A stretch of DNA of 38,510 nucleotides from the IMG/VR virus record IMGVR_UViG_3300044727_000048, positions 1 through 38,510 of that record. One strand, 5' to 3'. Each line of letters begins with the position of its first letter. Position 1 is the first letter of the stretch. The notes beneath the pieces were generated by a model that was given only the letters and a program-made list of their open reading frames with translations, was not told the DNA's origin and searched no databases. Position numbers and translations under genes: made by a program. The DNA comes from a virus. Shown here one piece after another: positions 1 to 8,635 of this stretch.

Positions 1-63
1 GCGGATACTTGTTCAATATCGCGAACAACCAAAACATGCCGATTGTGGGAAGTTACGGACCCT
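1..63. repeat. Terminal direct repeat, left copy (circular junction)
   Basis: These 63 bases are identical to 38448-38510. An open reading frame running off the right end continues in the same frame here and encodes one coherent protein. The simplest reading is a circular assembly whose ends overlap, with a unit of 38,447 bp. The physical phage could be circularly permuted or have other ends; the repeat length alone fits an assembler overlap better than a biological terminal repeat. Confidence 0.9.
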
Positions 64-1316
64 CCGACAGTTTCTCCGCCGATCGAGGCCGCGTCGAGGA
101 AGCCCTGTATGGCCGCCTTAATCCGCAACTCGGGTTGGAGCAGCAGCATATCGAACAACAATTAGCCGACCAGGGTATCAGATACGGATCGGCCGCGTAT
201 CAAAACGCGATGGACAGCTACAACAGGCAAGCGAACGATGCGCGCCTCGCGGTGACGCAAACCGCGGGCCAGGAACAGCAACGAATGATGGACATGGCCG
301 CCAAACAGGCCGGGTTTCAGAATGCCGCGCAGATGCAGGACTTTCAGGAAGCGCAACAGCGCACCCAGGAATACAACCGGGCATCAACCTCGAAATTTCA
401 GACCGAAATGCAGCAAGGACAATTTGTTAATTCCGCGCAGCAACAAGCCTATCAACAGGCATTGGGCAAGGGTACGTTTGCAAACGCCGCGCAAGAGGCA
501 GCCTATCAACAAGCACTGGGACGGGCTTCATTCGCCAATCAGGCGCAGCAGGCTGCCTTCGGGCAGGAGCAGGCGCGCGGGTCATTCGCCAATCAGGCAC
601 AGCAATCGCTCTATGACCAATTGCAGGGCAGGGGCGCCTTTGCCAATCAGGCGCAGCAGGCCAATTTCAATCAGGCCGCACAGCGCGAGCAATTCTACAA
701 TCAGGCGATGTCTCAACAATGGGCCGGACAGCAGGCGCAAGCCTCATTCCAGAACCAGCTTCGCCCGCAATATCTGTCAGAGCAATATGCTCGTCGCAAT
801 CAGCCGATCAATGAGATTTCGGCGCTGTTGTCTGGCTCGCAGATACAGCAGCCCGGTTTCATGCAAACGCCGCAACAGCAAATTCCGTACACGGACATTG
901 CAAATTTGTTCAATCAGAACTTCAGCCAGCAATTCCAGAACTACCAGCAGCAGAACACCAATTATAACCAGCTTCTCGGCGGGTTACTCGGCGGAGCTGG
1001 CAACGTGGCGAAAGGCTATTTCTCCAATCCAAGTCTGTTCTCCGACCGCCGCATGAAGGAAAACATTCATCGTGTGGGCACGGTATTTGCCGCCACGCCG
1101 CAGCCAGTGCAAGAGGTGGGCGACGTTGACAGCGACGAGGTGAAAAGGCTTCCGATTTACAAGTTCTCATACAAGGATGATCCGTCGAGCATCAGCCACA
1201 TCGGCCCGATGGCGCAGGACGTTGAGAAGATTGATCCGGGTGCCGTGGGCTCGGTCGGCGGGCGCAAGACGATTAATCCTGAGCGGGTTATGGGCTCGAT
1301 ATTGAGGGCGGCATGA
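1..1316 (+). CDS. S74-chaperone virion protein, 3' part (continues from 37874-38447)
   Basis: This is the C-terminal two thirds of a 629-aa protein that starts at 37874 and crosses the junction; the TTG at 9 is an internal Leu codon, not the start. The middle is very Gln/Ala-rich, with repeated units of the form G-x-FANQAQQ-x-x, probably helical or fibrous. The last ~90 residues form an intramolecular chaperone (Peptidase S74-like) domain beginning at SDRRMKENI, followed by LPIYKFSYK, GPMAQDVEKI and a final INPERV segment. In that family the chaperone trimerises the fibre and cuts itself off before the conserved Ser, here codon 1041-1043 (residue 539). Role inferred: tail fibre or virion-associated protein. 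Its TGA overlaps the next gene's ATG (ATGA at 1313). Confidence 0.85.
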   Translation, partial: GYLFNIANNQNMPIVGSYGPSDSFSADRGRVEEALYGRLNPQLGLEQQHIEQQLADQGIRYGSAAYQNAMDSYNRQANDARLAVTQTAGQEQQRMMDMAAKQAGFQNAAQMQDFQEAQQRTQEYNRASTSKFQTEMQQGQFVNSAQQQAYQQALGKGTFANAAQEAAYQQALGRASFANQAQQAAFGQEQARGSFANQAQQSLYDQLQGRGAFANQAQQANFNQAAQREQFYNQAMSQQWAGQQAQASFQNQLRPQYLSEQYARRNQPINEISALLSGSQIQQPGFMQTPQQQIPYTDIANLFNQNFSQQFQNYQQQNTNYNQLLGGLLGGAGNVAKGYFSNPSLFSDRRMKENIHRVGTVFAATPQPVQEVGDVDSDEVKRLPIYKFSYKDDPSSISHIGPMAQDVEKIDPGAVGSVGGRKTINPERVMGSILRAA

Positions 1317-3076
1317 GCGACACCTATGACAGCAATATTTTCGGCGGCAGCACGGGTCTCTCGTATGAGGACCTCAAGCGCAGGCGTGCGATTGCACAGG
1401 CGCTAGCGGCGAAAGAGCACGGCTATCCCAAGAACATAGGCGAGGGCATTTTCTCGCTTGGGCAGAGCGTTGGCGACATTCTATCAGAGCGCGGACTAAA
1501 GCAGGATGAATTGAAGCAACGAGTTGCAGAAGAAAGGCTGATTAATACGCCGCCGCCGGTCGGATATACGCCTGCGACCACGGCGCCTACTGCGGCTACG
1601 TCCATTGCGCTGCCGGCCGGTCCGGCTTCGCGCCCGCCACCGCCGCCCGCGCCTGAGCTTCCGCCCGGGCCGCCAGTGGAGCGAATAGCGGATATTCCCA
1701 CAACGCCGTCTCCGGATATGGCGGCCGCTATTCCGCCTAATCTCATCAGCGGCCAGGACATGACACAGGAAGCGCCCCCACTCTCGGGCGGCTTTGCTCC
1801 TGGTTCAGCCCCGCGTGATCGTGTTGCTAAGGCTCTGATGAGTGCTTCTCTTTCTCCGCAGGGGACGGAACCAGGACCGGCGCCTAATTCACTTCCTACC
1901 GGATCATTCATGGCTGCGCCCCAGGTTGCGCCGCAGATGGCGGCGGCGGGCAATCCTCCTATCCCGACAGATATTGCTCCGATGCCGGTCCAGGTAACAC
2001 CGCCCGCAAGAGGGGGAATGTTCAATCCGTCGAATGTTCCTATTCCAAACGAGGCGGCGCCGCCAATCAAGAATGCGGAGCCCAAGCCGACGCGGCCCGG
2101 TGTTGCCGGGCCTACGCCGGCAGAAGAATATTTGCTAAGGCAGAAGAACAACCCGAATTTGTCCGAGAGTACTCGCGCCATATTTGGGGCTCGATACGAG
2201 ACGGAACAGAGCTTCCGTAAATTGAAGGAACAGCAGCAGGATACGGATTTTACTTATGCGCGCGCCAAGGCCGATGAGAGTGAAAAAGAGCGCGATAAGT
2301 TGTTGCGTGAGCAGCGGGTGAATAATGTCGACTATCTGAATAAGCAATTGTCGGCACAAAAGACAATGCTGGATAACGCCAAAACGCCTTTCGAGATACA
2401 ACAAATCAAAGGCAATATCGAGAAGACGCAATCGGAAATCGTCAGGCTCGGTCAGCAGATCAGTGCGGGCGAGGCGCCTACGACGAAGGAATATCAGAAC
2501 AACCTCTTGCAATGGGATGCGAAGACGGAAGGTTGGAAAACTCTCAACCCAAACGTCAACACGCAGAATATCAAACTGACTTCGGAGGAACACCATGCCC
2601 TGAATTATTTCATGAACAGCTATGTTGCCTCCGGGCAACTTGGCGATCAGAAGGCGCTTGTAGGTCTTGCCGACAGCATGAAAAACAAAATCCCGGTATT
2701 CGGCAATGACTGGGTTGCGCCAGAGTATCGGCTAATCAAGAGCGCGGCCGATGCTTGGATTATGAACACGTTGCGCCATCAGAGCGGCGCCACGATCAGG
2801 CCGGAGGAAACGAAAGACTATTATGAATTGTACTTCCCGCGATTTGGCGATACGGAACAGGACATTGCCGCCAAGGCGATAAGGCGGAAAACTCAGGAGG
2901 CGGCACTTGCGGCCGGTCTGGGCCCGGTAAAAGCCTTGGCCGATGAATTTGTTCAAAAGCGTGAGCGGCAACGAGTGGGAGATATGACTTCAACGCCGCA
3001 CGGGACAACGCAGGTGGATAGAGAGAGCGGAAAGCAGCGCATCAATATCCATGGCTACTGGGAGGAAATCCCGTAA
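1313..3076 (+). CDS. Virion protein, Pro-rich plus coiled coil
   Basis: The product has 587 aa and I recognise no enzymatic motif. Residues about 75-270 are Pro/Ala-rich and low in complexity. Residues about 285-385 are highly charged and Gln-rich and look like a long coiled coil; the C-terminal ~200 residues look globular. The start is fixed by the ATGA overlap with the S74 gene, and the stop overlaps the ATG of the next gene (TAATG at 3074-3078). Its place among large late genes between the S74 protein and another big Ala/Gly-rich protein suggests an internal virion (DNA ejection) protein, as podoviruses encode in this region. That role is inferred from position only. Confidence 0.6.
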   Translation: MSDTYDSNIFGGSTGLSYEDLKRRRAIAQALAAKEHGYPKNIGEGIFSLGQSVGDILSERGLKQDELKQRVAEERLINTPPPVGYTPATTAPTAATSIALPAGPASRPPPPPAPELPPGPPVERIADIPTTPSPDMAAAIPPNLISGQDMTQEAPPLSGGFAPGSAPRDRVAKALMSASLSPQGTEPGPAPNSLPTGSFMAAPQVAPQMAAAGNPPIPTDIAPMPVQVTPPARGGMFNPSNVPIPNEAAPPIKNAEPKPTRPGVAGPTPAEEYLLRQKNNPNLSESTRAIFGARYETEQSFRKLKEQQQDTDFTYARAKADESEKERDKLLREQRVNNVDYLNKQLSAQKTMLDNAKTPFEIQQIKGNIEKTQSEIVRLGQQISAGEAPTTKEYQNNLLQWDAKTEGWKTLNPNVNTQNIKLTSEEHHALNYFMNSYVASGQLGDQKALVGLADSMKNKIPVFGNDWVAPEYRLIKSAADAWIMNTLRHQSGATIRPEETKDYYELYFPRFGDTEQDIAAKAIRRKTQEAALAAGLGPVKALADEFVQKRERQRVGDMTSTPHGTTQVDRESGKQRINIHGYWEEIP

Positions 3077-4926
3077 TGGCCGACTGGGTTACCGTTTCAG
3101 AGCTGCCATTGCCGACCCACTCTGCCTATACCGGGCCGGACCCGACCGTGGGCGATTTCGCGCGTGCGGCGGACCCGACTTTTGGCCTTGCGAACCGGGC
3201 TGCAGCTGGTCTCTCGGCATTGACGGGCGGGAAGGGCTACGACGAGGCTCTTGCTGAGCAGGTCAAGCGCGACGAGGCGGCCAAGGCTCGCCTTGGGCCG
3301 CTCAAGACCGGCGTGGCCGAAGTTGTGGGCGGGGCGTTGCCTGCCCTGGCCTCGGGCGGGGCGGGGCTTTCGGCCGCTCCGCTTGCCGCAGGGCGGGGCC
3401 TTTTGGCCAAAACAGGCTTGTACGGGGCAGAGGGGGCCGCCTATGGCGCCGCGCAGGGCGCCGGCCATACCTACAGCGGCGAGCCTTCAGACTACGCCAG
3501 GAACGCCGGTATGGGTGCTCTATTTGGGTCTGGTGCGGGTGTTGCCGCCCCGGTGGCCGGAGCGCTTGCGTCCGGCGCGTACCGGGCGGGCGCGGGCATG
3601 TGGGGGGAAATCCCCGATGTTTTGGCGCGAGGGGCAACGGCTGATCTGGCGGGCTTGCGGAACTTGGCGAATATCCCCGGCGCGATGCTGCCAGATGCGG
3701 GTCCCTCGATGCGGGGCGCTGCGCAAGGTGTTGTCGTTGGTCCTGGGGGCATGGGGCAGACCGCATTGATTAATGCCCTCACGGACCGCAACGCGGGCTC
3801 GGTTCCGCGCATTACGGGCGAGTTGAACAGACAGATCGGCCCCGCAGGCGTCCCAAGCGAAGGGCAAGCTGCAATTGCCGATCGGATGCGGGCAATGTCT
3901 CCCGAATATCAGCAGGTGCTCCTTAATTCTCGCGCCGTAGACACGCAGCCTATTGCAGACTGGGCAGAGGGTGCAGTGAATATGGAGCGCGGCCCGGCGC
4001 AAAAGGCTATGCGCGAGGTGCGGCGCATGCTCGATATTGCCGATGCTCCGGGTGTGCTCGATCCTCATCCCGAGGTCTTGCAAAAGACGCGCACCGCAAT
4101 TCGCGCCATGCAGGATGAGGCGACGAATGCCGATGAAAAGAGAATGCTAGGGGAGGCGTACGCCCACGTCACGCAGGAATTGCATAATAAGGTTCCCGGC
4201 ATTGCGGCGCTCGACAACCGCTACACCGAATTGGCCAGACAGCATGATGCATTAGGGCCACGAAGCCTCGGATCGCGTATTTTCGACACGGCGCGAGAAA
4301 CGGTAGTCCGCCCCGCCGAGTTTGATGCCGCTATGGCTCAGGCCGCGCAGCCGAAGGGTGTCAATCTTGGTCCGTCGCTTGAGCCGCTGCGCTTGCGGGA
4401 CGCGGCGCGCGCGGAACTCGACCGCATCGTTGGTACCGGAGCCGATGATCTGCGCAAGCTTGAAAATGCTCTTGCAACGCCCGCCGATTATAATTCGCAG
4501 AAGCTCAAGAGCATGTTCGGCGAGGATAAGGGGCAAGCGATTTCGGATTTGTTGACACGCGAACGAAAATTCCGGGACACATATCAACAGGTCGTGCATG
4601 GCTCTAAAACCGCGCAAACGACGGCATCAAAGGAAGGGTTCGAAGCCGGTCAAGGGAAAATCCCGGTGGGAGCGGGCGCAACAGGTTTGCTCTTGCGCGG
4701 CGCGCAAGAGGGCCTCAATATGATGAGGTCCGGCGCGGCCCAGTCCACGCGCGACCGTATTTCGCAACTGATGGCGGAGCGCGATCCTGCCGCAATACAG
4801 GCGACGGCCAATAGATGGCTGGACATCGGGCAGGCCCGGGACAAGCGCGCTGAAATGGTCCGACAGCTTATCAGGCAAGGAATTATCGGCGGCGGCGTTG
4901 CGCCGGCAAATTCGGGAGGGCAGTAA
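3076..4926 (+). CDS. Putative internal virion / DNA-ejection protein
   Basis: This 616-aa protein has an N-terminal third (about 85-200) very rich in Gly and Ala, of the kind that could insert in membranes, for example around VVGGALPALASGGAGLSAAP. The rest is mainly helical and charged. It is translationally coupled to the preceding gene (TAATG) and is followed after 2 bases by the tail-fibre gene, itself preceded by a GGAGGG ribosome site inside this gene's end. I did not find lysozyme or transglycosylase active-site motifs, so a channel-forming or ejection role is inferred from composition and neighbourhood. A host-derived prophage-type hypothetical remains possible. Confidence 0.55.
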   Translation: MADWVTVSELPLPTHSAYTGPDPTVGDFARAADPTFGLANRAAAGLSALTGGKGYDEALAEQVKRDEAAKARLGPLKTGVAEVVGGALPALASGGAGLSAAPLAAGRGLLAKTGLYGAEGAAYGAAQGAGHTYSGEPSDYARNAGMGALFGSGAGVAAPVAGALASGAYRAGAGMWGEIPDVLARGATADLAGLRNLANIPGAMLPDAGPSMRGAAQGVVVGPGGMGQTALINALTDRNAGSVPRITGELNRQIGPAGVPSEGQAAIADRMRAMSPEYQQVLLNSRAVDTQPIADWAEGAVNMERGPAQKAMREVRRMLDIADAPGVLDPHPEVLQKTRTAIRAMQDEATNADEKRMLGEAYAHVTQELHNKVPGIAALDNRYTELARQHDALGPRSLGSRIFDTARETVVRPAEFDAAMAQAAQPKGVNLGPSLEPLRLRDAARAELDRIVGTGADDLRKLENALATPADYNSQKLKSMFGEDKGQAISDLLTRERKFRDTYQQVVHGSKTAQTTASKEGFEAGQGKIPVGAGATGLLLRGAQEGLNMMRSGAAQSTRDRISQLMAERDPAAIQATANRWLDIGQARDKRAEMVRQLIRQGIIGGGVAPANSGGQ

Positions 4927-4928
4927 AA

Positions 4929-6161
4929 ATGCCGCGCGTTGCAGGAATTTACTCTCGACCGGCCGGGACTGACGGCGTTCCGAACGCGACGATCAGCTCG
5001 ACGGCCTACAACGCGAATGTTGCCGACGTCGAGCAGGACCTAAATCTTCCGCGCCCGGTGGTGGCGGGCGGCACAGGCGCGAGCAGCGCGGACACTGCGC
5101 TTGCCAACTTAAGTGCCGAGAAGGCAAACCAGATTGTCACCAATTTTGATACGCAAGTCTGGATTGCGGGTTCCTTCTCCGCGGCATCGACGGCGACTAA
5201 TGGGCCGGTCTCGGGACACGCAATGTCCGGCCTTGCCTTCGTGGTGGACAGCAGCAATATCATCATCGAAGCCTCCGACAATGACGTGACGGGCGGCATG
5301 CCGACCCGGTACGTCAGGCAAAAGAAAGCCGGAACCTGGGGCGCGTGGGTTGCGGATACCGGAGCACCCTTGCCGTGCGCCGGTTTGCTATCCTTCGTAA
5401 GCGCAACGGCGATTGCGTTCAAACCATTCAACGGCGACCGCATAAAGATCAACGGTGCCCTGTATCAGATACCGACGGGCGGCATTGCTGGCGTTGCCAA
5501 TACGAGTGTGTACGTCGGAGGTGTGGCAGCGCAGAACCTTGCAGCAAGCACGTTTTATTACGTCTATGCCTTCGTCAATGCGGGCGTGGTGACTGCGGAC
5601 TTTTGGACGACAGCGCCAGCGATTAGCCTGACAACCGGAAATGTTGGTACCGAGATTAGATCAGGCGACGATACCAGGTCTTTAATTGGTATGATTAGAA
5701 CCAATGCATCATCGCAATTTTCCGACAGCCTTCAAAACCGATTTGTGCGCTCATGGTTCAATCGGCAGGCTCAGAGGCTTGATTTCTTCGGAGCCTTTAC
5801 CGCGCAACGCACTTTGAATACTACCGGCATTGTCGAGGTGAACATCGAAATTCGAAGCAATTTTCTTGTGTGGGCTGGCGAAACAGTCAGCGCCAATCTT
5901 AATGCCTTCGGCTGGAGTAATAGCGCTGGCGTAATTAATTATGTGGCGATCGGGTTTGACGGAAACGCTAATGCCGGGTGGGTGGGGGTGGGTTCTGATG
6001 TGAATTTAAATTATGCAAATTATTCGTCCTCTGGCAGCTATGGGGGATTTTCCGAGGGCACCTGGCATTATGTCACTCTTTTAGGGTCAATCACAGTCGG
6101 CACTTTGACCCTTGGCAGCACCACGTTGTTTTGTACCTTAAGCGGCCATATCGCAATCTAA
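4929..6161 (+). CDS. Tail fibre / tail-spike-like protein
   Basis: The product has 410 aa. The N-terminus reads MPRVAGIYSRPAGTDGVPNA, then ISSTAYNANVADVEQDLN, then PRPVVAGGTGASSADTALAN. This is a head I know from many phage tail-fibre proteins, where it anchors the fibre to the virion. The remainder is Ser/Thr/Gly/Asn-rich beta-type sequence with no catalytic motif that I can identify, typical of a receptor-binding part. It starts 2 bases after the upstream gene with GGGAGGG as ribosome site. Next to the S74 and ejection genes, it is the likeliest host-recognition protein, together with the beta-helix protein at 21078. Confidence 0.7.
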   Translation: MPRVAGIYSRPAGTDGVPNATISSTAYNANVADVEQDLNLPRPVVAGGTGASSADTALANLSAEKANQIVTNFDTQVWIAGSFSAASTATNGPVSGHAMSGLAFVVDSSNIIIEASDNDVTGGMPTRYVRQKKAGTWGAWVADTGAPLPCAGLLSFVSATAIAFKPFNGDRIKINGALYQIPTGGIAGVANTSVYVGGVAAQNLAASTFYYVYAFVNAGVVTADFWTTAPAISLTTGNVGTEIRSGDDTRSLIGMIRTNASSQFSDSLQNRFVRSWFNRQAQRLDFFGAFTAQRTLNTTGIVEVNIEIRSNFLVWAGETVSANLNAFGWSNSAGVINYVAIGFDGNANAGWVGVGSDVNLNYANYSSSGSYGGFSEGTWHYVTLLGSITVGTLTLGSTTLFCTLSGHIAI

Positions 6162-6178
6162 GTGAAAAGGAAACGGCA

Positions 6179-6472
6179 ATGGCGTTAACATACACTCAAG
6201 CGGCAGACCTCATGATGGATACCGGTTTCCGGGGACGTATCAAGGTCGCATGTCTCAGATTTGCCAACTACATCTATGACGAGGTATCGAATACTCCCGC
6301 CCACTCTAGCCGCATGCGGTGGGCGCAACGTGCGCTTCAAATGCCGGATGCGGTGGCCGCCGATGTGCATGCCGAGGTTGTGATGGACCCGCAAGTTCAG
6401 TTGGACGGCGCGGCGATTACGGATGCCGCGTTGCAGACCGCGGTTGAAACGTGCGTCAACAAGATGCTATAA
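6179..6472 (+). CDS. Conserved small phage protein (97 aa)
   Basis: The ATG at 6179 follows AAAAGGAAACGGCA, a good ribosome site; an upstream in-frame start at 6131 would overlap the tail-fibre gene and lacks a site. The product starts MALTYTQAADLMMDTGFRGR and contains a central RMRWAQRA and a DPQVQLDGAAITDAALQ segment. I have seen this architecture in short phage proteins of unknown function next to tail or lysis genes. There is no signal peptide or membrane segment. It lies between the tail fibre and the small membrane-protein genes. Confidence 0.75.
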   Translation: MALTYTQAADLMMDTGFRGRIKVACLRFANYIYDEVSNTPAHSSRMRWAQRALQMPDAVAADVHAEVVMDPQVQLDGAAITDAALQTAVETCVNKML

Positions 6473-6482
6473 GGAGGCTGCT

Positions 6483-6647
6483 ATGCTCATGATTATTCTG
6501 ATTATCTTCCTTGCGCTCATCCTGCTCGGAGGTGTCGGGCCATGGGCACCGATGGGGTACGGCTATGGCTACGGCCACGGTCCAGTCGGCATCCTCGGGC
6601 TGATCCTGATTGTGCTGGTCGTTGTGCTTCTGATGGGGCGATTATGA
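6483..6647 (+). CDS. DUF3309-like small membrane protein, holin candidate
   Basis: This 54-aa protein consists of two hydrophobic segments (about 2-19 and 36-52) joined by a Gly/Tyr/Trp loop with GYGYGYGHGP and ends in GRL. The pattern matches DUF3309, a tiny two-helix family common in alphaproteobacterial chromosomes. The ATG at 6483 has a consensus AAGGAGG site 5 bases upstream. Its TGA overlaps the ATG of the next membrane-anchored gene (ATGA at 6644). Two transmembrane helices, small size and a coupled membrane protein make it the best holin candidate, but DUF3309 has no proven lysis role. Confidence 0.75.
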   Translation: MLMIILIIFLALILLGGVGPWAPMGYGYGYGHGPVGILGLILIVLVVVLLMGRL

Positions 6648-7156
6648 TCGACTATAACATAATTATCACAGCGGCTATTGTCGCCGTTCCAACGGTCTGC
6701 GCGACTACGATTGTGCCGATCTGGCTTGACCGATCAAGGCGGATGGACCGGCGCTTGGAGCGATTTGAGGACCGTGAGGCTTTGGCATTGGCCGCCAAAA
6801 AGGCTGAGGAAGTGGCTGAGCAGGCGCGGTTAGTCGCAAAATTGCTGGTAGTGAAAACCGAAAAAATGACGCAGCAAACGGCCGACCTCACGACGAAAGT
6901 CGAGAAGGTGGGGGAGGTAGGAAACATGGTCCACACACTGGTGAATTCAAAATTGACGGAGACGATGAAAAAGCTGCGTGATGCCAAAGCGGAGACGCTG
7001 GATTTGATGAAAAGTTCTTCTCCGGATAACAAGGTTTCAATCGGCATTCTTGCCGACGAACTGCGGGCCTTGGAAATGGAGCTGGGCGTGCGCGCCGTTG
7101 CCACGGACAAGGCCGCGGCCGATCAGAAAATAGAGCAGTCAGACAATAAGACGTGA
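6644..7156 (+). CDS. N-terminal TM plus coiled-coil protein (holin/spanin candidate)
   Basis: The 170-aa product starts MIDYNIIITAAIVAVPTVCA, one hydrophobic segment at about 5-26, followed by Arg/Asp-rich sequence and a long heptad-like helix (about 35-150) with many Lys, Glu, Ala and Thr. This is the shape of a membrane-anchored coiled coil. It is coupled to the DUF3309-like gene by ATGA. Spanin subunits and some holin-associated proteins look like this, but there is no lipobox and no nested outer-membrane partner that I could find. Its last 18 bases overlap the 3' end of the convergent minus-strand HNH-like gene. Confidence 0.65.
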   Translation: MIDYNIIITAAIVAVPTVCATTIVPIWLDRSRRMDRRLERFEDREALALAAKKAEEVAEQARLVAKLLVVKTEKMTQQTADLTTKVEKVGEVGNMVHTLVNSKLTETMKKLRDAKAETLDLMKSSSPDNKVSIGILADELRALEMELGVRAVATDKAAADQKIEQSDNKT

Positions 7157-7603
7157 CGGCAATTTCCGCTTCGGCCATGATATCTTCCGTCGGTCGCGCC
7201 GCGCCGCCCGGTCGCGCCGCACCGCCTCTCTAATACGCATGCGTTGTGTGCGCTTGAGTTCTCCCACGTCGCTATCCCTTGTCGTGACGGTGCGCTGTGC
7301 TCCCGGCTTGCGGCCGGTGGTTTTGGTTTGATGATCTTCCTTCAGGAGCAGAACCAAATAATCAAGATCGCCCTGCGGCGGAATGAAGTCGTGCGCCTCG
7401 GTGTCATACTTGCGAAGCGCCAGAGCGGGACTGTGATCGACTTCGAGATTGCGAGCCCGCACGCCTGCCGCTGTCCACCTGAGCAATTGCACAAGCCCAT
7501 TACTATTGCCGCTCATGCGCAGCAATACCTCGGATTTTGCATGCGATGATATTGGCTTGCGAAACTGGCTCACATTGAATGTGCCAACTTCAAGGATTGT
7601 CAT
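7139..7603 (-). CDS. HNH-like endonuclease, Cys-free type
   Basis: This is the last gene of the leftward operon. The start at 7603 (MTILEVGTF) is chosen because its ATG overlaps the TGA of the DnaA-domain gene and GGAG lies just upstream; a start five codons earlier (7618) is possible. The protein of 154 aa has a VDHSPALALR motif at about 55-64 and KEDHQTKTTGRKPGA at about 88-102, then TVTTRDSDVGE and a basic tail ending in WPKRKLPSR. Rhizobial proteins with the same DH...H...K-TTGR-PGA arrangement are annotated as HNH endonucleases. Zinc-binding Cys pairs are absent. Possible roles are packaging-associated nicking or recombination; activity is inferred. Confidence 0.6.
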   Translation of the reverse strand: MTILEVGTFNVSQFRKPISSHAKSEVLLRMSGNSNGLVQLLRWTAAGVRARNLEVDHSPALALRKYDTEAHDFIPPQGDLDYLVLLLKEDHQTKTTGRKPGAQRTVTTRDSDVGELKRTQRMRIREAVRRDRAARRDRRKISWPKRKLPSRLIV

Positions 7604-8121
7604 GACTGCCTGCTCCATTTTGCGCGACGGTAGAGATACTGACGCGGATCATTGCCGATTTCGGCGATGCGTTTGCGGATCAAATCCTTGAGCAACTCGA
7701 TTTCGCCGCGCACTAGCGGGTTATTCTCCACAAGTTTTGCGATTTTATTGCGTGCGGAAAGAAGGGTTGTGTGATCGCGGCCGCCAAATATACGGCCAAT
7801 AGCGGGAAGGCTGCTGCCGGTCATTGTAATTGCAAGATATATGGCAATATGACGGGGACGCACAAATTCTGCATGGCGGCAATCTCCTGTAAGATCGCGC
7901 CATTTCATGCCATAAAATTGTGCAACGATGGCTCCGATTGATTGAATTGGCGCAAAAGGCTTGAATGGCGCATCGGGCGGCGGCGGCAACGGTGGCGGTG
8001 TCTTAGGTGGCGGGGCCTCGCAGATGCGCGGGCGCGGGACTGGAGGAAACATTCGCTTATGAACCTCGCGATAGTGTGCGCGCATTTCCGAAACTGATGT
8101 GAATTGTCTCACGTCGCTCAC
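7600..8121 (-). CDS. DnaA domain IV (DnaA-box binding) protein
   Basis: The protein has 173 aa. After a Pro-rich linker (about 25-58), residues about 59-150 match DnaA domain IV: a FVRPRHIAIYLA segment and the signature GGRDHTTLLSARNKI (GGRDHTT at 113-119), the helix-turn-helix that contacts DnaA boxes. There is no AAA+ ATPase domain, so it is not a full initiator; it could bind an origin, recruit host machinery or compete with host DnaA. The start is GTG at 8121, overlapping the TGA of the upstream gene (GTGA). It sits downstream of the recombination genes in the leftward operon. Confidence 0.85.
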   Translation of the reverse strand: MSDVRQFTSVSEMRAHYREVHKRMFPPVPRPRICEAPPPKTPPPLPPPPDAPFKPFAPIQSIGAIVAQFYGMKWRDLTGDCRHAEFVRPRHIAIYLAITMTGSSLPAIGRIFGGRDHTTLLSARNKIAKLVENNPLVRGEIELLKDLIRKRIAEIGNDPRQYLYRRAKWSRQS

Positions 8122-8621
8122 GTATCACCTCTTTTCGCGTTGGCCTTGAGTTCATCAGTGGAAATCCCGATCATGCTGGCGGCAAGATCGAGCACGGCGA
8201 CTTTTGAAGCCTGAAATAGATCATGTCCCATCGCGCTTTTCGACTGGGACATTGGTGTGAGGACTTGGACCGTTGTGCCAGAAATCGTAATGATTGCAAA
8301 GGGATGGCGCCCTCCAATCGCGGTTGCTAGCACTTTTGCATCTTTCTCGGTATCCATCGGATAGAGGTCCTGCTTTGCGTACCCGCATTTCATCAGGCAC
8401 CAGGCGCGGAAGTGTTCGAAGCATTGAAAGCGTGCTTGTGTGTTCTCGGGCAGATTGTTGTAGGCTATTTGTAGAGCGGCAAAATAATGATTGTGAGAGG
8501 CTATCGAGCGTTCGTCGTCCAGCACGAAGCGATGAACGCTGCCGACTTTTAGTTCCTCTCTCATTGGGTGGGCTGGCTTGAGCACTTCGCCGGTCCACAG
8601 GAGTTTGATTGCCCAGCTCAT
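8118..8621 (-). CDS. Conserved alphaproteobacterial phage protein
   Basis: The product has 167 aa and its function is unknown to me. Residues about 38-80 (ERSIASHNHYFAAL, then LPENTQARFQCFEHFRAWCL) and a late SQSKSAMGHDLFQASK segment resemble a hypothetical family that recurs in alphaproteobacterial phages beside exonuclease and annealing genes. No membrane segment or nuclease motif is seen. It lies between the YqaJ-type exonuclease (14 bases upstream) and the DnaA-domain gene (4-base overlap), so a role in replication or recombination is plausible by context only. Confidence 0.75.
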   Translation of the reverse strand: MSWAIKLLWTGEVLKPAHPMREELKVGSVHRFVLDDERSIASHNHYFAALQIAYNNLPENTQARFQCFEHFRAWCLMKCGYAKQDLYPMDTEKDAKVLATAIGGRHPFAIITISGTTVQVLTPMSQSKSAMGHDLFQASKVAVLDLAASMIGISTDELKANAKRGDT

Positions 8622-8635
8622 GAAGCTCGCCTCTG

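Noticed and set aside
322-1056. Plus-strand +1 frame of 244 codons rich in Arg/Ser
   Set aside because: Out-of-frame reading of the Gln-rich repeats of the S74 protein; no ribosome site.
1423-2181. Antisense Gly/Ala-rich frame of 252 codons
   Set aside because: Mirror of the Pro/Ala-rich segment of the plus-strand virion gene.
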